From Aquarana catesbeiana (taxonomy: Eukaryota; Chordata; Amphibia; Anura; Ranidae): 64,000 nt of DNA. Shown here piece by piece: positions 22,256-33,875 of this stretch (position 1 is the first letter of the stretch; every line of letters starts with the position of its first letter). A program made the translations under genes and the position numbers. Where the stretch lies: the NCBI RefSeq assembly GCF_042186555.1, contig NC_133325.1:757685128-757749127 (forward strand), written 5' to 3'. The notes beneath the pieces were generated by a model. The model ran no database searches. It was not told the DNA's origin and worked only from the letters and a program-made list of their open reading frames with translations.

Positions 22256-22680
22256 TGCCGCGTACAGACGATCGGACATTCCGACAACAAAATCCTGGAT
22301 TTATTTCCGACGGATGTTGGCTCAAACTTGTCTTGCATACACACGGTCACACAAATATTGTCGGAAATTCCGATCGCCAAGAATGCGGTGACGTACAACA
22401 CTACGACGACCCGAGAAAAATTAAGTTCAATAGCCAGTGCGGCTTTTCTGCTTGATTCCGAGCATGCATGGAATTTTGTGCGTCGGAATTGTGTACACAC
22501 GATCAGAATTTACAACAACGGATTTTGTTGTTGGAAAATTTGAGATCCAGCTCTCAAATTTTTGTTGTTGGAAATTTCCGATAACAAATGTCCGATGGAG
22601 CCTACACGCGGTTGGAATTTCCGACAACAAGCTCACATCGAACATTTGTTGTCGGAAATTCCGACCGTGTGTACGCGGCA
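22256..22680. mobile_element. Harbinger MITE 3
   Basis: TGCCGCGTACAGACGATCGG and the inverse GACCGTGTGTACGCGGCA, flanked by TAA on the left and TTA on the right. It contains CGGTGACGTACAACAC and GAGCATGCATGG like the parent. Several CCGACAACAA blocks form internal inverted repeats. 425 bp, nested in hAT element 2. Confidence 0.85.
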
Positions 22681-22687
22681 TTAGTCT

Positions 22688-23164
22688 TTAAAGCGGACCT
22701 GCAGTAATTATTTCAACTTTCCATCTATAAAATCTTGTTGTATTAACTTTGGATAGTAAAACATTTTTTTTCTGCCAGTAAATACCTTATACAGCCCACT
22801 TCCTGTTTCTTGTCTGGTAAAAAGCCTAGGCTTATGACCTCATGCACAGCTCTCTCTCCCTCGTGAGAGTTTGCCAAAAAGGGAGGGGGGAATGAGTCAT
22901 AGGAGGGCCAATGAAAGCTGCAGAGCTGTAGGTGTGCCTCTGCGTGTCTGTGTAAAACCAGGAAGTGAACAGGCAGCAGCTTCAGCTGCCCACGTGTAAA
23001 ATGGTTGCAGCCAGACTCAGTGGAGAGAGATTTCTGCAGCATATTTGGCAAGTACAGAATCACAGTATATATAAAATAATATAGAAAGTGGCTGGAGGGA
23101 AGCTTCAGAATGGCAAAGATGTTTTTATTACAAATTATGTGAGCAGACTGCAGTTCCTCTTTAG
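22688..23164. repeat. TTAAAG-type MITE inside hAT element 2
   Basis: TTAAAGCGGACCTGCAGT at the left and (reverse) TAAAGAGGAACTGCAGTC at the right are inverted ends. It is only 7 bp from Harbinger MITE 3. Non-coding. Confidence 0.7.
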
Positions 23165-23569
23165 GTGGTTAAACCAACCTCATTTACAGACCGAAATTCA
23201 TCCCTTTAATCTAAAAGAACAAAATTATACATTGTTTCTTTTTATCTCAGCGCTGAGCAATGTTGTAATAAGCTTTGCCGGCTTTTTTTTTGACAGCTCT
23301 GAGCAGCGAACTGCTCTACACTTGTTATATGAATCGTGGAAATGCCAGATTAAGATCGAGAGGGGGGTTGAATCGAGATCACGATTTTTTAACAACTTAA
23401 TCGTGCAGCTCTAGTTTTATATGACTTGCAGGACTGGAAATCTTGTTCCAATTGTCATGTAAGAATGTGACATTCTTTCACTTTTATGATAAGAAGTCAA
23501 TTAAATGAGCTTTCCCCCAAATAATTGGTTTGTAGGCTTCCCATACCATAAAGGGTGATATATTTGGAT

Positions 23570-23940
23570 TGATATGGAATTTTATAGATAGGCAACTCTT
23601 ATCATATTGATTAGCGGTTCCAAATTAATAACAACTACTGCAGTAGCGAACAGACACAAAAGATACACTCCGCATCTTTCCAAATAACTGTTCTGCCTTA
23701 TTATGATGCAATTGAAGGTTTTTATACACATGATTACGTAGGTATCACATTAATATTACAGTTGTACATTTATGGTAACAAGGGGCGTAACATAGGCAGG
23801 CTAATTCTAATCAGGACTCAAAAGAATGCCAACATGTAATGAAAACATTATTAGTGCCGTGTGCACAGTGAGGGCAGTGTGCAATACATACGAAGTAGAA
23901 TACAATTATATACAGAACTTACAAATTTCTCTTTTGATCA
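23570..23940 (-). repeat. 3' LTR (left copy)
   Basis: Starts TGATATGGAATTTTATAG and runs through GATTACGTAGGTATCACATT to about TTTTGATCA. It differs from the right copy by scattered substitutions and small indels, for example an extra CGAACAG-like stretch near 23,645. The element is therefore not recent, since the two LTRs are identical at insertion. Confidence 0.85.
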
Positions 23941-24286
23941 ATATTTTGATCACTAACCATACCTGCTATCACCTTTAACCTGGAACCTCTACACGCTTAG
24001 GTGGAGGTAGTCCTGGCCAAAGAGGCAAAACTCCATTGTGGAGAATATAATAGCTGAGCAACTTTTTCATTACAAAATGATTTTTCATTGTGAAAAACAA
24101 ATGATTGATAAGACATATTTACAGAGTACTGGCTGTACACTCCTGTGGCCAGAATGGCCTTCTAGCTTAATTGTTGGCATGCGGATTTATCAGCATATGT
24201 AAACACAGACAATTCTACATAAAATGGAAGACGTGCAAAAGACAAATATGACTTCAACATGGCTAAACTACTTTTCAAATCACTAA

Positions 24287-24338
<52 letters not shown>

Positions 24339-24570
24339 TTGAATAAATAGTACCCTAGACTATGATTCCAAGAGGGAAACATAGAGATTTCTTTAATTTA
24401 GTAATTTTTGCAGTGTCTGGTGTGGATCCAGGTGACTTTTCCTTCAAGTTTTGCAAAACTGTACATGAAATATATACTGTATTGTCTGCAAACATTTCCT
24501 TATATATAAATGTCTCTTAACAATCCACAAGTCACCTGGCTTTAGTTTATGATATCCTTCCAAACTTTTA

Positions 24571-25003
24571 TGCCCCGTACACACGGTCGGACATTGATCG
24601 GACATTCCGACAACAAAATCCTAGGATTTTTTCCGACGGATGTTGGCTCAAACTTGTCTTGCATACACACGATCACACAAAGTTGTCGGAAAATCTGATC
24701 ATTCTGAACGTGGTGGCGTAAAACACGTACGTCGGGACTATAAACGGGGCAGTAGCCAATAGCTTTCATCTCTTTATTTATTCTGAGCATGCGTGGCACT
24801 TTGTGCGTCGGATTTGTGTACACACCATCGGAAATTCCGACAACGGATTTTGTTGTCGGAAAATTTTATAGCCTGCTCTCAAACTTTGTGTGTCGGAAAA
24901 TCCGATGGAAAAAGTCCAATGGAGCCCACACACGGTCGGAATATCCGACAACACGCTCCGATTGCACATTTTCCGTCGGAAAATCCGACCGTGTGTAGGG
25001 GCA
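24571..25003. mobile_element. Harbinger MITE 4
   Basis: TGCCCCGTACACACGGTCGG and the inverse GACCGTGTGTAGGGGCA are flanked by TTA (left) and TAA (right). It retains CGTCGGGACTATAAACGG, equivalent to the TATA-like region upstream of the Harbinger transposase (50,400), and GAGCATGCGTGGC. 433 bp, inserted in the LTR element. Confidence 0.87.
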
Positions 25004-28000
25004 TAAGAATCTGGAATTGGGGAGAAAACACTCAGCAACATTCTTTGTGAGATCCGAATGGAGGACTTCAGCTGCTGAGACAAAATATAAGCAAGTGAGT
25101 AACACACTCCCAAACCAAATCCCATAGGGAGAGAGTCCAACATCCCCTTAGGGGCTTGATAAAATATAAGGAAACATTCAGGCAAAAGTTTTCTAGTTTC
25201 ATACTCTACTTTTTCCGCTACATTGTAGACAGTAGTGGGGCAAAAATAAAACCTCAAAACTTCTAGTAAGGACTCTCCTATAAAAACAATTTCCTCTGTT
25301 ACTCTCTTTAGATTCTGCACTCTGTACTTACAAACTACTCCTGATAACACTTTTTACTGTGGCCTTTGCAGTAGCATTTGCCACTGGACATCCAAAACAT
25401 TTTTGTAATCTCTGGAAGGGATGTTCAGCTATTGGTAACACCTTTGATAACAGGTAAAACAAGAAGTGGTATGTTATAAAAACAACTGTGGAGAACCCTG
25501 GCTCTATCCCACGCTCATTTACTAAGGCAGCCATAACTGCTTGTGACTGATGACACGGTACATTTGTCAAGCTGGAGGGAAAAGTGTGGCTGGCAGACCT
25601 GAAAGATCAAATTTTTCCAAAGTCCTGTTTTATAAGAAGTTGTCCCCTGTGGACCACTTGTTCTTCTCGTTCTGGGGTCCTTAAATTTGAATTATTAATC
25701 CCAACTATACTGGGCCAGAACTAGGGTGGAATCTGTGAGTTGCACAGACCCATCAAGTGTCCGGGGCTGTAAATGCAGCATCCTTAGTCACCTGGTCTGC
25801 TTCCATGTGTGAGTTTTAATGTTAGTATGGCTACCTCAGCAAGAAGCTGGAAGGCTGAAAACAGCTAATCAAATTAACTTGGCATGCTTGATTGGTTTAC
25901 CTGCCGAAGTAAAAACAAACTTCTGGCCCTTCAAATGGAACCAAAAGCTCTCTATATATCGATGATCCATATAAATATATATACTCTTTTTATAGCTCAC
26001 AGGCTGGCTAAAACATGGAGCTCTGCTTCTTGAGCTGGGGGAAAAGGATCCAATGACTCTGAATACAGAGTGTTCTTTTGGTGGATAAACTGCATACTCA
26101 GTATGGGTATTGCCATCCTCTGTATAAACCCGGGATCAAATCTACAAAAAATTAAATATCTGGATCTTCTGGGAGAGTGTCCTGCGCTGGGCTCACAGCA
26201 GCTTATTCCTACGTCATCAATTTAACACATGTGGTTTCCTTTGTCTCCAGCCTCCTCCAATAGAGGCAATACGATGGCTGGATTCAAATGTACGCATTTT
26301 TCTTTGTTTGGTTTTGTACATAAACAAACAAAACAAATTCATATTTTGAACCTTTCATTAGACAAACATTTAGTTAGCTGTATAATTGCTGCGCAGAATG
26401 TGGGACCATTAACAATTAAATATTTGACCAAAATAATGTCTGTAACTTTGTCGAATAGCACATTTGCATGAAGCTACAGCTCTGATATATCAGGGTGAAC
26501 CCTTCATTACTGGGTCCAGCTTGAATAAATATATTACAATGGCTTGTTTTCTATGATGCTGTTTGTTGTAAGAACTCCAGTTTAATGTTTCAAAAAGACT
26601 TTTTCCTGGCAATATTATAATTTCTCATTGCTTGCTCTGTTGTTAGTTTAAGCTAGATAACACAAGTCCTTAGTTTCCATCTGACATTATTTTCCTGATG
26701 TCATAACATAATAAATGATAACAATACCCTGCGGTCATGCAGAAATGTCCATAAATCCAAAATATTCTGCTTATACCACGGCCCTTACAAGGAAAAGGGG
26801 CACATCATTTCACAATCCACACATTCTGCTTTGGATTTCAAAAATAAAGATAAATAAAAACAAAAGGACCAACAATCTGTATATGACAGAACAGAAAGCT
26901 CTCAGCCAGATCAAAAACGATACAACTGGCTGCAGGTGGGATCTATCCTAACTGGGTGTGTGGACTTGATGTGATGGGTCTGTTATATTTAAATTGTATT
27001 TATTATTGCTCTCACATCATGGACCGCACATCAAGTTATTATCAGACCTTTAGATTTCATTTTTGTAGAAAAACGTATGTATCCCATCCATCTTGGCTTT
27101 GTTAAATATTATGACAGCTGTATTCCAATTAACAACCCCATCTTAATCTTTTTTTCCTCTCAATAAGGGTTTATTATATAAATGTAAATTTACAAAATTG
27201 TTATCTTAATCTAAACTAATCCCATCTTCCAAATTTCCCCAATAACCTAGATTTAATTTCCAACCAAAGGTTGTCTAAACCAGTTACAATATATCTATAT
27301 TATTAATAAACTTGTTAAGCTCATATCAGAAATTAATACTCAAGTGATAATCTCAATATCACACCCTAATTCTAATATATATCCACAGATATATTTCCTT
27401 AAAGGAGGACATTTTACTTAATTTCCCTTTTTTAAATGCACCGTTTCCACTATCAAAGGATATTCAGTTTGTGTAATACACGGTTAATAGTAACCTTCAT
27501 TTTACCGTGTTTGGAAAACAGATTCAAAATAATTGTGATCACATTGTTTATCATTAGATTAATGAACTCTGCACATTTTTTATGATATACACGTAGTCAT
27601 ATCATGGGTGTCCTTGTCACTAATGTCTCATCCCAGCACATTCTCTTATGAGACAGTGAAAAGGGAGGGGGTCTGCAGAGAGCTAACATCACACACAAGA
27701 TGTAGAACTAAAGGTTCCAGCATTCACACACATATCATTGCTTAAAAAAAGGGGTTTTATGACTGGGTAGTCCTCGTTATAATACGGCACCTCATCCCAA
27801 TGAAAGTGGTAACAATGGTAAAGAGAGATAAGGGGATTATCGCGGTGCCAGACAATTATTGGAAAACATTGATTAAAAGTTATAATGTTTTATTAACAAA
27901 CAATTTAAAAGAGTATATAATAATTATACACATTAAGGGTGTGAACATCCAGAAAGGGAAATATACAAAACAAACTATACAGCAATGTTACAAAACCCAG

Positions 28001-28776
28001 CCTATGGCGTGGTGGCAGGTCTTGTAAACAGGTATTGAAGTCCTACATGTTTTGGCAAAATTGGCTTCCTCAGGGACAGTTGGTTATACCTGTATTAGTA
28101 TCCTGAATTCTATAATAAAAAAAGACAATCAGAAAAGATATAACAGTGTGTATCTCAAGCTAACAAGATAAAAATGAAATGAGTATTTATTATAGGGCTG
28201 TCAGACATGATCACAGATCTCCCTACATATAAAGATTGTTGGGGCGAATGGCCATCCCAGACACCATCACCCAAGAAACAACTCTCCACCCAGCGGGTGA
28301 CCCCAAAAGAGATCCTCATAGCCCTAAATGGTAAAATACCTACCAGTGGGTCACAGGGGGTGGGCGTAACAGTCCCCCGGGTGAATTCAAGGCTCCACTG
28401 CGCAAATAGGAGGCTGCAGGGGGCAAAAAAGAGGGCCTGGCAAATAAAGAGAATTTTGTGTGAATTATATGGTTCTGGTGAACCCCAGAGACAATCTGGG
28501 TATACCCCCTTGCCTCTAAACTACTTTATCTAGCAGATGTACTACATATACCTGTGAACAGCACTATTTTCCTTTTCTTATCTATAGCACTCCGATGGAC
28601 AGTAGACAGTGGCGACATAACATATAACCACCAATTAATACAGTTCGATTAAGGGAAGTAAATTAGGTACCCTTTGTCCCGAAAATGCCTTACCGATCAA
28701 GGAAGTCTGATTATCAGAAATTCCCGGATCCTCTCAAGCTCCTCGTTTCGGGTTCTCAGGGTCACCTGTAAATCCC
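25004..28776. other. Interior of LTR element, no recognisable gene
   Basis: AT-rich sequence with short open frames only. The minus strand at 25,570-25,330 has an open stretch (FQRLQKCFGCP, then VANATAKATVK) and continues in another frame to about 25,030, but no retroviral motif is identifiable. TACATGTTTTGGCAAAATTG at 28,047-28,066 resembles the GAAACGCGTT-type repeat cores. The stretch near 28,620-28,776 is probably the leader between primer-binding site and first gene. Confidence 0.4.
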
Positions 28777-28794
28777 CTCCTGGCTGGCTCGCCA
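28777..28794 (-). other. Primer-binding site, tRNA-Arg
   Basis: CTCCTGGCTGGCTCGCCA on the plus strand equals the 3' end of a vertebrate tRNA-Arg (from memory, the ACG isoacceptor) including CCA. Its complement on the minus strand sits 2 nt after the 5' LTR, the standard position for priming minus-strand DNA synthesis. It is too short to be a tRNA gene. Confidence 0.8.
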
Positions 28795-28796
28795 TC

Positions 28797-29156
28797 TGTT
28801 ATGGAATTTTATAGATAGGCAACTCCTATCCTCATATTGATTAGTGGTTCCAAATTAATAATAACTACTGCAGTAGACACAAAAGATACACTCCACATCT
28901 TTCCAAATAACTGTTCTGCCTTATTATGACGCAATTGAAGGTTTTTATACACATGATTACGTAGGTATCACATTAATATTACAATTATACGTTTATAGTA
29001 ACAGGGGGCGTAACATAGGTAGACTAATTCTAATCAGAACTCGAAAGAATGCAAACATGTAATGAAAACATTAGTACGGTGTGCACAGTGAGGGCAGTGT
29101 GCAATACATACAAAATAGAATACAATTATATACAGAACTTACAAATTTCCTTTACA
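28797..29156 (-). repeat. 5' LTR (right copy)
   Basis: Starts TGTTATGGAATTTTATAG and ends TTTCCTTTACA, followed by the GGAT target duplication. It contains GATTACGTAGGTATCACATT and CAGTGAGGGCAGTGTGCA as in the left copy. No TATA box was assigned with confidence. Confidence 0.88.
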
Positions 29157-29160
29157 GGAT

Positions 29161-29541
29161 TATAGTTATTAACTATATATTCTTGGACATATTGTTGTCT
29201 AATAAAACAGGTGGATGCATCGGTTAGTAAGGAAATATACAGGGTTCAAGGGTTTTCTGCATGCCTGGGAGAAAGAGAAGACAAAACTGAGCATACGGTC
29301 TTAACTGAGCCTTTGCAGTCCTCTGCTGATGATGTATGATTAAAACAACATATATAGGGGACCATGGGAGCTCTCACATTTCTCTACCTCTCAGGATGTA
29401 CTTGCATACTGTTGTTACCAAAAACGTATTTATTTGTGTTCTCATTCCTACACATTCCTGTGTTGTAGAACCGATCATTCTATTGTTTTGATGAAAATGT
29501 TAATAAAGATATATTCAACCTAAAACAACAGATATGGTAAT
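29161..29541. other. Unassigned stretch
   Basis: Sequence just outside the LTR element. No gene or repeat unit recognised. Confidence 0.4.
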
Positions 29542-29896
29542 TTAAAGAGGAAGTAAACCCCTCTTTATTCCCCTGCAAAGTAAAAGCATAATGGGCTAGT
29601 ATGCATCGTATATATATATTATGTGGCACTTACCTGCAAACGATGTCCCCTCTGGTGGAAGCATCCATCTTCGCCCCTCTTCCTTTCGAAGCTGCGGACT
29701 CCGGCTCTGTGACTGGCCAGAGCCGCCAGTCACAGCACATGCTGAGGCAGAAATGGCACTGACATAATTGGCGCACTACAGGGTAAATATCTCCTAAACG
29801 GTTCACGTTTAGGAGATATTTTCAGTACATATAGGTAAGCCTTATTATAGGTTTACCTATATGTAAAAATGTCTCAGGGGGGTTTACAACCACTTT
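29542..29896. repeat. TTAAAG-type MITE
   Basis: TTAAAGAGGAAGTAAACCCC and (reverse) CAAAGTGGTTGTAAACCCC are inverted ends. Two internal hairpins are visible: CTCCTAAACG with its inverse (29,801-29,826) and CATATAGGTAAGCC with its inverse (29,828-29,863). Confidence 0.75.
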
Positions 29897-30424
29897 GAGA
29901 CTCAGTCTCAACAGAGGATGCATGTTGCAGGGAAAAGAGCCAAGAAGAGCAACCAAAGTCACATGTGATCCTACTGACCAATGAAGATCCCTAGTAGACA
30001 TCTGGAGGTCTAATGGTTGTAGATATAACCCTGGCAATAGTAAAATATAACATTTACTCCAGGTGAGGTAAACTGTAGCAAAGAAAGGAGAAATAGTTTC
30101 CAAAGGCACTAAGAAAAGCACAGTGCAGTATAGGGTGCCCACCATGAGCCATAGGCTTCAGGCTGTAGACATAAGTTCTAGTGACTATATTCAGCCCAAA
30201 ACATCAAACTCTATATGGGGACATTTCAGCAATGCATGGAAATCTACCTTTAGTCTCTCAGTCCATGACCCTGCATTCTCATTTTCATTTTGGGCAGGAG
30301 GCTTGAAAGTTGGTGCCAGGTTGGTCTACATCTATATAGCTCAGATCAGTCAGCCTAAAACAAGCTTTTTTTTTTTTTTGCATAATCTGTTTTTTTATTT
30401 TAAACATATATTTTACAGAAATAA
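29897..30424. other. Unassigned stretch
   Basis: No gene recognised. A T run is at about 30,367-30,380 and a weak poly(A)-like AATAAAGG is at about 30,420. Confidence 0.4.
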
Positions 30425-31075
30425 AGGTGCAGCGCCTTAATATAGCAACAGCAAATTAAGTAATCAGGTAAATGAATAAATTAAAACATCCACTATAAAT
30501 CATATGCATAAAAAAGTGGAAATCACACAAAAAAACGCATAAATAAATTAAAAAGTCCTTTTACGCCAGAAATGTCCATATATTGCTTCCACCATCCAAA
30601 AAAGGGGACACCATATGCAAGGATGAGAACGCACTCACCAGCTCACTACCTGCCAATGCAGCAAGTCACACTTTGGAAATCAATCTCATCTTCCACTCTA
30701 TGGACATTCAGCTGCATCCATCTACCTTAGGTCCTCTGACTGTAGCAGCAGCAGTCCACCACAGGGGGGGGGGGATTTGGAAAAGCCAACAACGCCACTA
30801 GATGGAAAAGAAGCGCTCATGCAAAGAGCCAAATACCAAACCAGTCCAGATATAGTGTAGTAATTTATTATTGATGCATGAGAATCATATAAAAACATCC
30901 AGATGCTAAGTAGTAAAAACATATACAGCAGTGCACTTATTCAGATGGTCGCCAGTCCAGAAACTGGAAGTGGCGACGTGACATCAGCGTATAGCCCCAC
31001 CCCTAACGCGTTTCATGCCAACGCACGTCTTCAGTGGATGAACATTTTCACTAGCGTAGATAGTCTCCATTTGTA
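30425..31075 (-). repeat. Interspersed repeat with GAAACGCGTTAGGG core
   Basis: On the minus strand it reads CACTGAAGACGTGCGTTGGC followed by ATGAAACGCGTTAGGGGTGG, a core I associate with abundant frog repeats. The rest (to about 30,425) is non-coding, with a G run at 30,763-30,773. Boundaries are approximate. Confidence 0.45.
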
Positions 31076-31842
31076 GGGGTTGTGATGATGATTCAAAATG
31101 TTCAGGCATGGTGTAAGAGCACGATGGTAGCGGGTGCAAGGTCAGTAAATAACTGGTAGTTGTTACCTTGGAGGGATAACAATGCTTGGGAAGACTTCTC
31201 CCATGGTAGCTGTAGAAGACATTTTTTAGATCTGTATTAAAGATGTTTCAATATGATGTCCCTCAGAGTTCCTGAGGGTCTTTTCTTGACAAGTGTCCCG
31301 TTAAAGAAGGGGAATTGACTGAATGATTAGAAAGAGGGTTGTTTTACCTTGAATGTAATTAAACAGGTGCAAGTTTGGGTTAACAATGCAAACAGGGTCA
31401 AATTTACAAAAGGGTGGGCATGCAGTAAGGAATCATGTTAAACCGAATAGGTAGCTGTACAAATAGGAGCTCATAAGAGCAATGTCTCTGCGACTCAATA
31501 GGGATACTAGGTGGTAATACAGTACAGTTTCTATCGGTCTCTGTAGCCACAGATACTAGACAATAAACAGTATAGCAACAACTACTTGCTCTTAGCCTCT
31601 GCAACAGTATTTCTCACTGTAAAATCCAGGGTAAAGACAAACAGCTGGAGAGATCTCTGGGCTGGCAACACAGGTGATCAGCTGGAGAAGTCCCAGAGAT
31701 GGTACCACAGGTGGGCAGCTAGACAAGCAGGGCCACCCCACTTCAAGCGCAGTACTCTTGTAGCAACCGGAGCAGTGCTTTCCACAGTAGCTGGAGGGTC
31801 CTCTGTAGTATTATAGTGAAGTTATTTTGGAGATGCAGGAGT
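31076..31842. other. Unassigned stretch left of hAT element 1
   Basis: No gene recognised. The last bases are the left copy of the hAT target duplication. Confidence 0.4.
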
Positions 31843-31910
31843 CTGTGAGTTAGGGGCGGATCCAGGGGGGGCAACGGGGCAATTGCCCCCCGAGAAATTC
31901 GTTTTGGGCA

Positions 31911-32340
31911 GGTGAGAGAGCGGGCGGCACCACAGGCGGGCCGGGCTGCTGGGTGGCTCGGTGTGTGAGTGGGCGGGCGGGTGAGAGAGGGGGCGGGCCA
32001 GGCTGCCGGGTGGCTCCGTGTGTGAGCGGGCGGGCCAGACTGCCGGGTGGCTCGGTGTGCGAACGGGCGGGCGTCTGAGAGAGCGGGCGGTCAGCTGAGC
32101 GGCGGGTGAGAGAGCAGGCGGCACCGCAGGCAGGCCAGGCTGCTGAGTGGCTCAGTATGTGAGTGGGCGGCGGGTGAGAGAGCGGGCGGACCAGGCTGCT
32201 GGGTGGCTCGGTGTGTGAGCAGGCGGACTGGGCTGCCGGGTGGCTTGGTGTGTAAACGGGCAGGTGGCTCAGCGGCGGCTGAGAGAGCGGGCGGTCAACT
32301 GAACAGCTCGGTGTGTGAGCAGGCGGCTGGCCAATCAGCA
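31911..32340. repeat. GC-rich degenerate tandem repeat
   Basis: Repeated GCTGCCGGGTGGCTCGGTGT and GTGAGCGGGCGG modules with variable spacing (about 30-60 bp). High CpG content. Part of hAT element 1. Confidence 0.8.
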
Positions 32341-32519
32341 AGCCGGCGTTCGGGGTAGCAGAGAGATGACATCATCTATCACCGCCCCGCGCCCGCTCTG
32401 CATCCCTGTAGTAACTTCCGCCCTCACTGTGCAGGCAGCATGGGCAGCAGAGAGATTACATCATCTCTCTGCTGCCTGACTTTGGGTGGGACAAAGCAAG
32501 GGACAAGCAAAACTCCACC

Positions 32520-33640
32520 TTAGCAGGCAAGTGACAATCCGCAAGGTGTGGCAGCTGACGTGGCAAGTGACAATCTGCAAGGTGTGGCAAGTGACGTGAC
32601 AATTCGCAACATGTGGCAGGTGATGTGGCAAGTGACAATTCGCAACGTGTGGCAGGCGACGTAGCAAGTGACAATCTGCACCATGTGGCAGGTGACATAG
32701 CAAGTGACAATCTCCATCTGGTGGCAGGCAAGTGACAATCCACAACATGTGGCAGATGATGTGGCAAATGACAATCCGCAATGTGTGACAAGCGATGTGG
32801 CAAGTGACAATCCACAACATGTGGCAGGTTACGTGGCAAGTGACAATTTGCAACGTGTGGCAGGTGACTTGGTAAGTGACAATCCGCAAAGAGTCCAAGG
32901 CGACATGGGAAGTGACAATCCGCACCATGTGGCAGGTGACGTGGCAAGTGACAATCCACATCTGGTGGCAGGCGATGGTGGCAAGTGACAATCTGCATCT
33001 GGTGGCAAGCAAGTGACAATCTGCATCTGGTGGCAGGCAAGTGACAATCTGCAACGTGTGGCAGGTGATGTGGCAAGTGACAATCTGCAACATGTGGCAA
33101 GTGACAATCTGCATCTGGTGGCAGGCAAGTGACAATCCGCAACGTGTGGCAAGTGACAATCCGCAACATGTGGCAGGTGACGTGGCAAGTGACAATCCGC
33201 AACGTGTGGCAGGTGACATGGCAAGTAACAATCCGCAACATGTGGCAGGTGACGTGGCAAGTGACAATCTGCAACATGTGGCAGGTGATGTGGCAAGTGA
33301 CAATCTGCATCTGATGGCAGGCAAGTGACAATCCGCAACGTGTGGCAGGTGATGTGGCAAGTGACAATCCACATCTGGTGGCAGGCGATGGTGGCAAGTG
33401 ACAATCTGCATCTGGTGGCAAGCAAGTGACAATCTGCATCTGGTGGCAGGCAAATGACAATCTGCAACGTGTGGCAGGTGATGTGGCAAGTGACAATCCG
33501 CAACGTGTGGCAGGTGATGTGGCAAGTGACAATCCACAACATGTGGCAGGTGACGTGGCAAGTGACAATCCGCAACATGTGGCAGGTGACGTGGCAAGTG
33601 ACAATCCACATCTGGTGGCAGGCGATGGTGGCAAGTGACA
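32520..33640. repeat. 36-bp minisatellite, about 30 units
   Basis: The unit reads approximately GACAATCCGCAACATGTGGC then AGGTGACGTGGCAAGT. Variant shorter units contain CATCTGGTGGCAGGCAAGT. It is the same sequence, inverted, as the block at 11.4-11.9 kb. The regular period superficially resembles a CRISPR array but units are contiguous without unique spacers. Confidence 0.95.
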
Positions 33641-33722
33641 CACTCAGGGCTCCCACTGATGCTCCATTATGGTGAGTTCAACCATTTCATTTTATATTAC
33701 AATGCAATAATATAAATAATGC

Positions 33723-33771
33723 CCTTCAATCATCCTGACACCATAACAACCATGGTGCCAGGATGATTGAA
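33723..33771. repeat. Perfect-looking hairpin in hAT element 1
   Basis: CTTCAATCATCCTGACACC pairs with the inverse arm TGCCAGGATGATTGAAG around a short ATAACAACCA loop. It may be a subterminal structure of the element. Confidence 0.7.
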
Positions 33772-33875
33772 GAGCCAACACCAGCCATTTCCCCGATAAA
33801 TTGCCCGCAAAAAAAACGTATTTTCTGGCAGTGCCCCTCCCGAGACTAGACTCTGGATCCGCCCCTGCTGTGAGT

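Larger units (their letters stand above)
21916..23413. mobile_element. hAT element 2 with 8-bp target duplication
   Basis: TAGAGCTGCACGATT at the left and its inverse AATCGTGCAGCTCTA at the right are flanked by identical GTTTTATA (21,908-21,915 and 23,414-23,421). An 8-bp duplication is diagnostic of hAT. No transposase is present. The interior carries a fragment of a TTAA-type element (about 21,960-22,250), Harbinger MITE 3 and a TTAAAG MITE, so its 1.5 kb is largely later insertions. Confidence 0.88.
23570..29156 (-). mobile_element. LTR retroelement in reverse orientation, coding region not recognisable
   Basis: Two direct repeats of about 360 bp (23,570 to about 23,940 and 28,797-29,156) begin TG and end CA. 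They are flanked outside by identical GGAT (23,566-23,569 and 29,157-29,160), a 4-bp target duplication. Just inside the right repeat is an 18-nt match to a tRNA-Arg 3' end, which fixes the orientation as minus. The interior of about 4.86 kb is AT-rich and I found no Asp protease, reverse transcriptase or integrase motif on the minus strand. It is either a non-autonomous or a heavily decayed LTR retrotransposon or endogenous retrovirus. It also holds a (TA)n tract at 24,292-24,334 and Harbinger MITE 4. Confidence 0.8.
31851..33867. mobile_element. hAT element 1, 2.0 kb, packed with minisatellite
   Basis: The right end CTGGATCCGCCCCTG and the left end TAGGGGCGGATCCAG are terminal inverted repeats. 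They are flanked by identical CTGTGAGT (31,843-31,850 and 33,868-33,875), an 8-bp hAT duplication. There is no transposase. The body consists of a GC-rich repeat block (31,911-32,340) and a 36-bp minisatellite (about 32,520-33,640), plus a hairpin at 33,723-33,771. Long open frames of up to 395 codons inside are by-products of a repeat period divisible by three. Confidence 0.92.

Noticed and set aside
24778..25350. 190-codon minus-strand open frame
   Set aside because: It runs from LTR-element interior into Harbinger MITE 4, so part of it is transposon end sequence. No retroviral or cellular motif is visible.
28777..28794. tRNA-Arg gene
   Set aside because: Only the last 18 nt of the tRNA match and they abut an LTR, which is the primer-binding site arrangement.
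32520..33640. CRISPR-like regular array
   Set aside because: Units are contiguous with graded variation and no unique spacers. No cas-like genes are present and the genome is eukaryotic.
32456..33643. Open frames of 382-395 codons on the minus strand
   Set aside because: They lie entirely in the 36-bp minisatellite, where a period divisible by three keeps several frames open on both strands. The products are pure 12-residue repeats without known domains.
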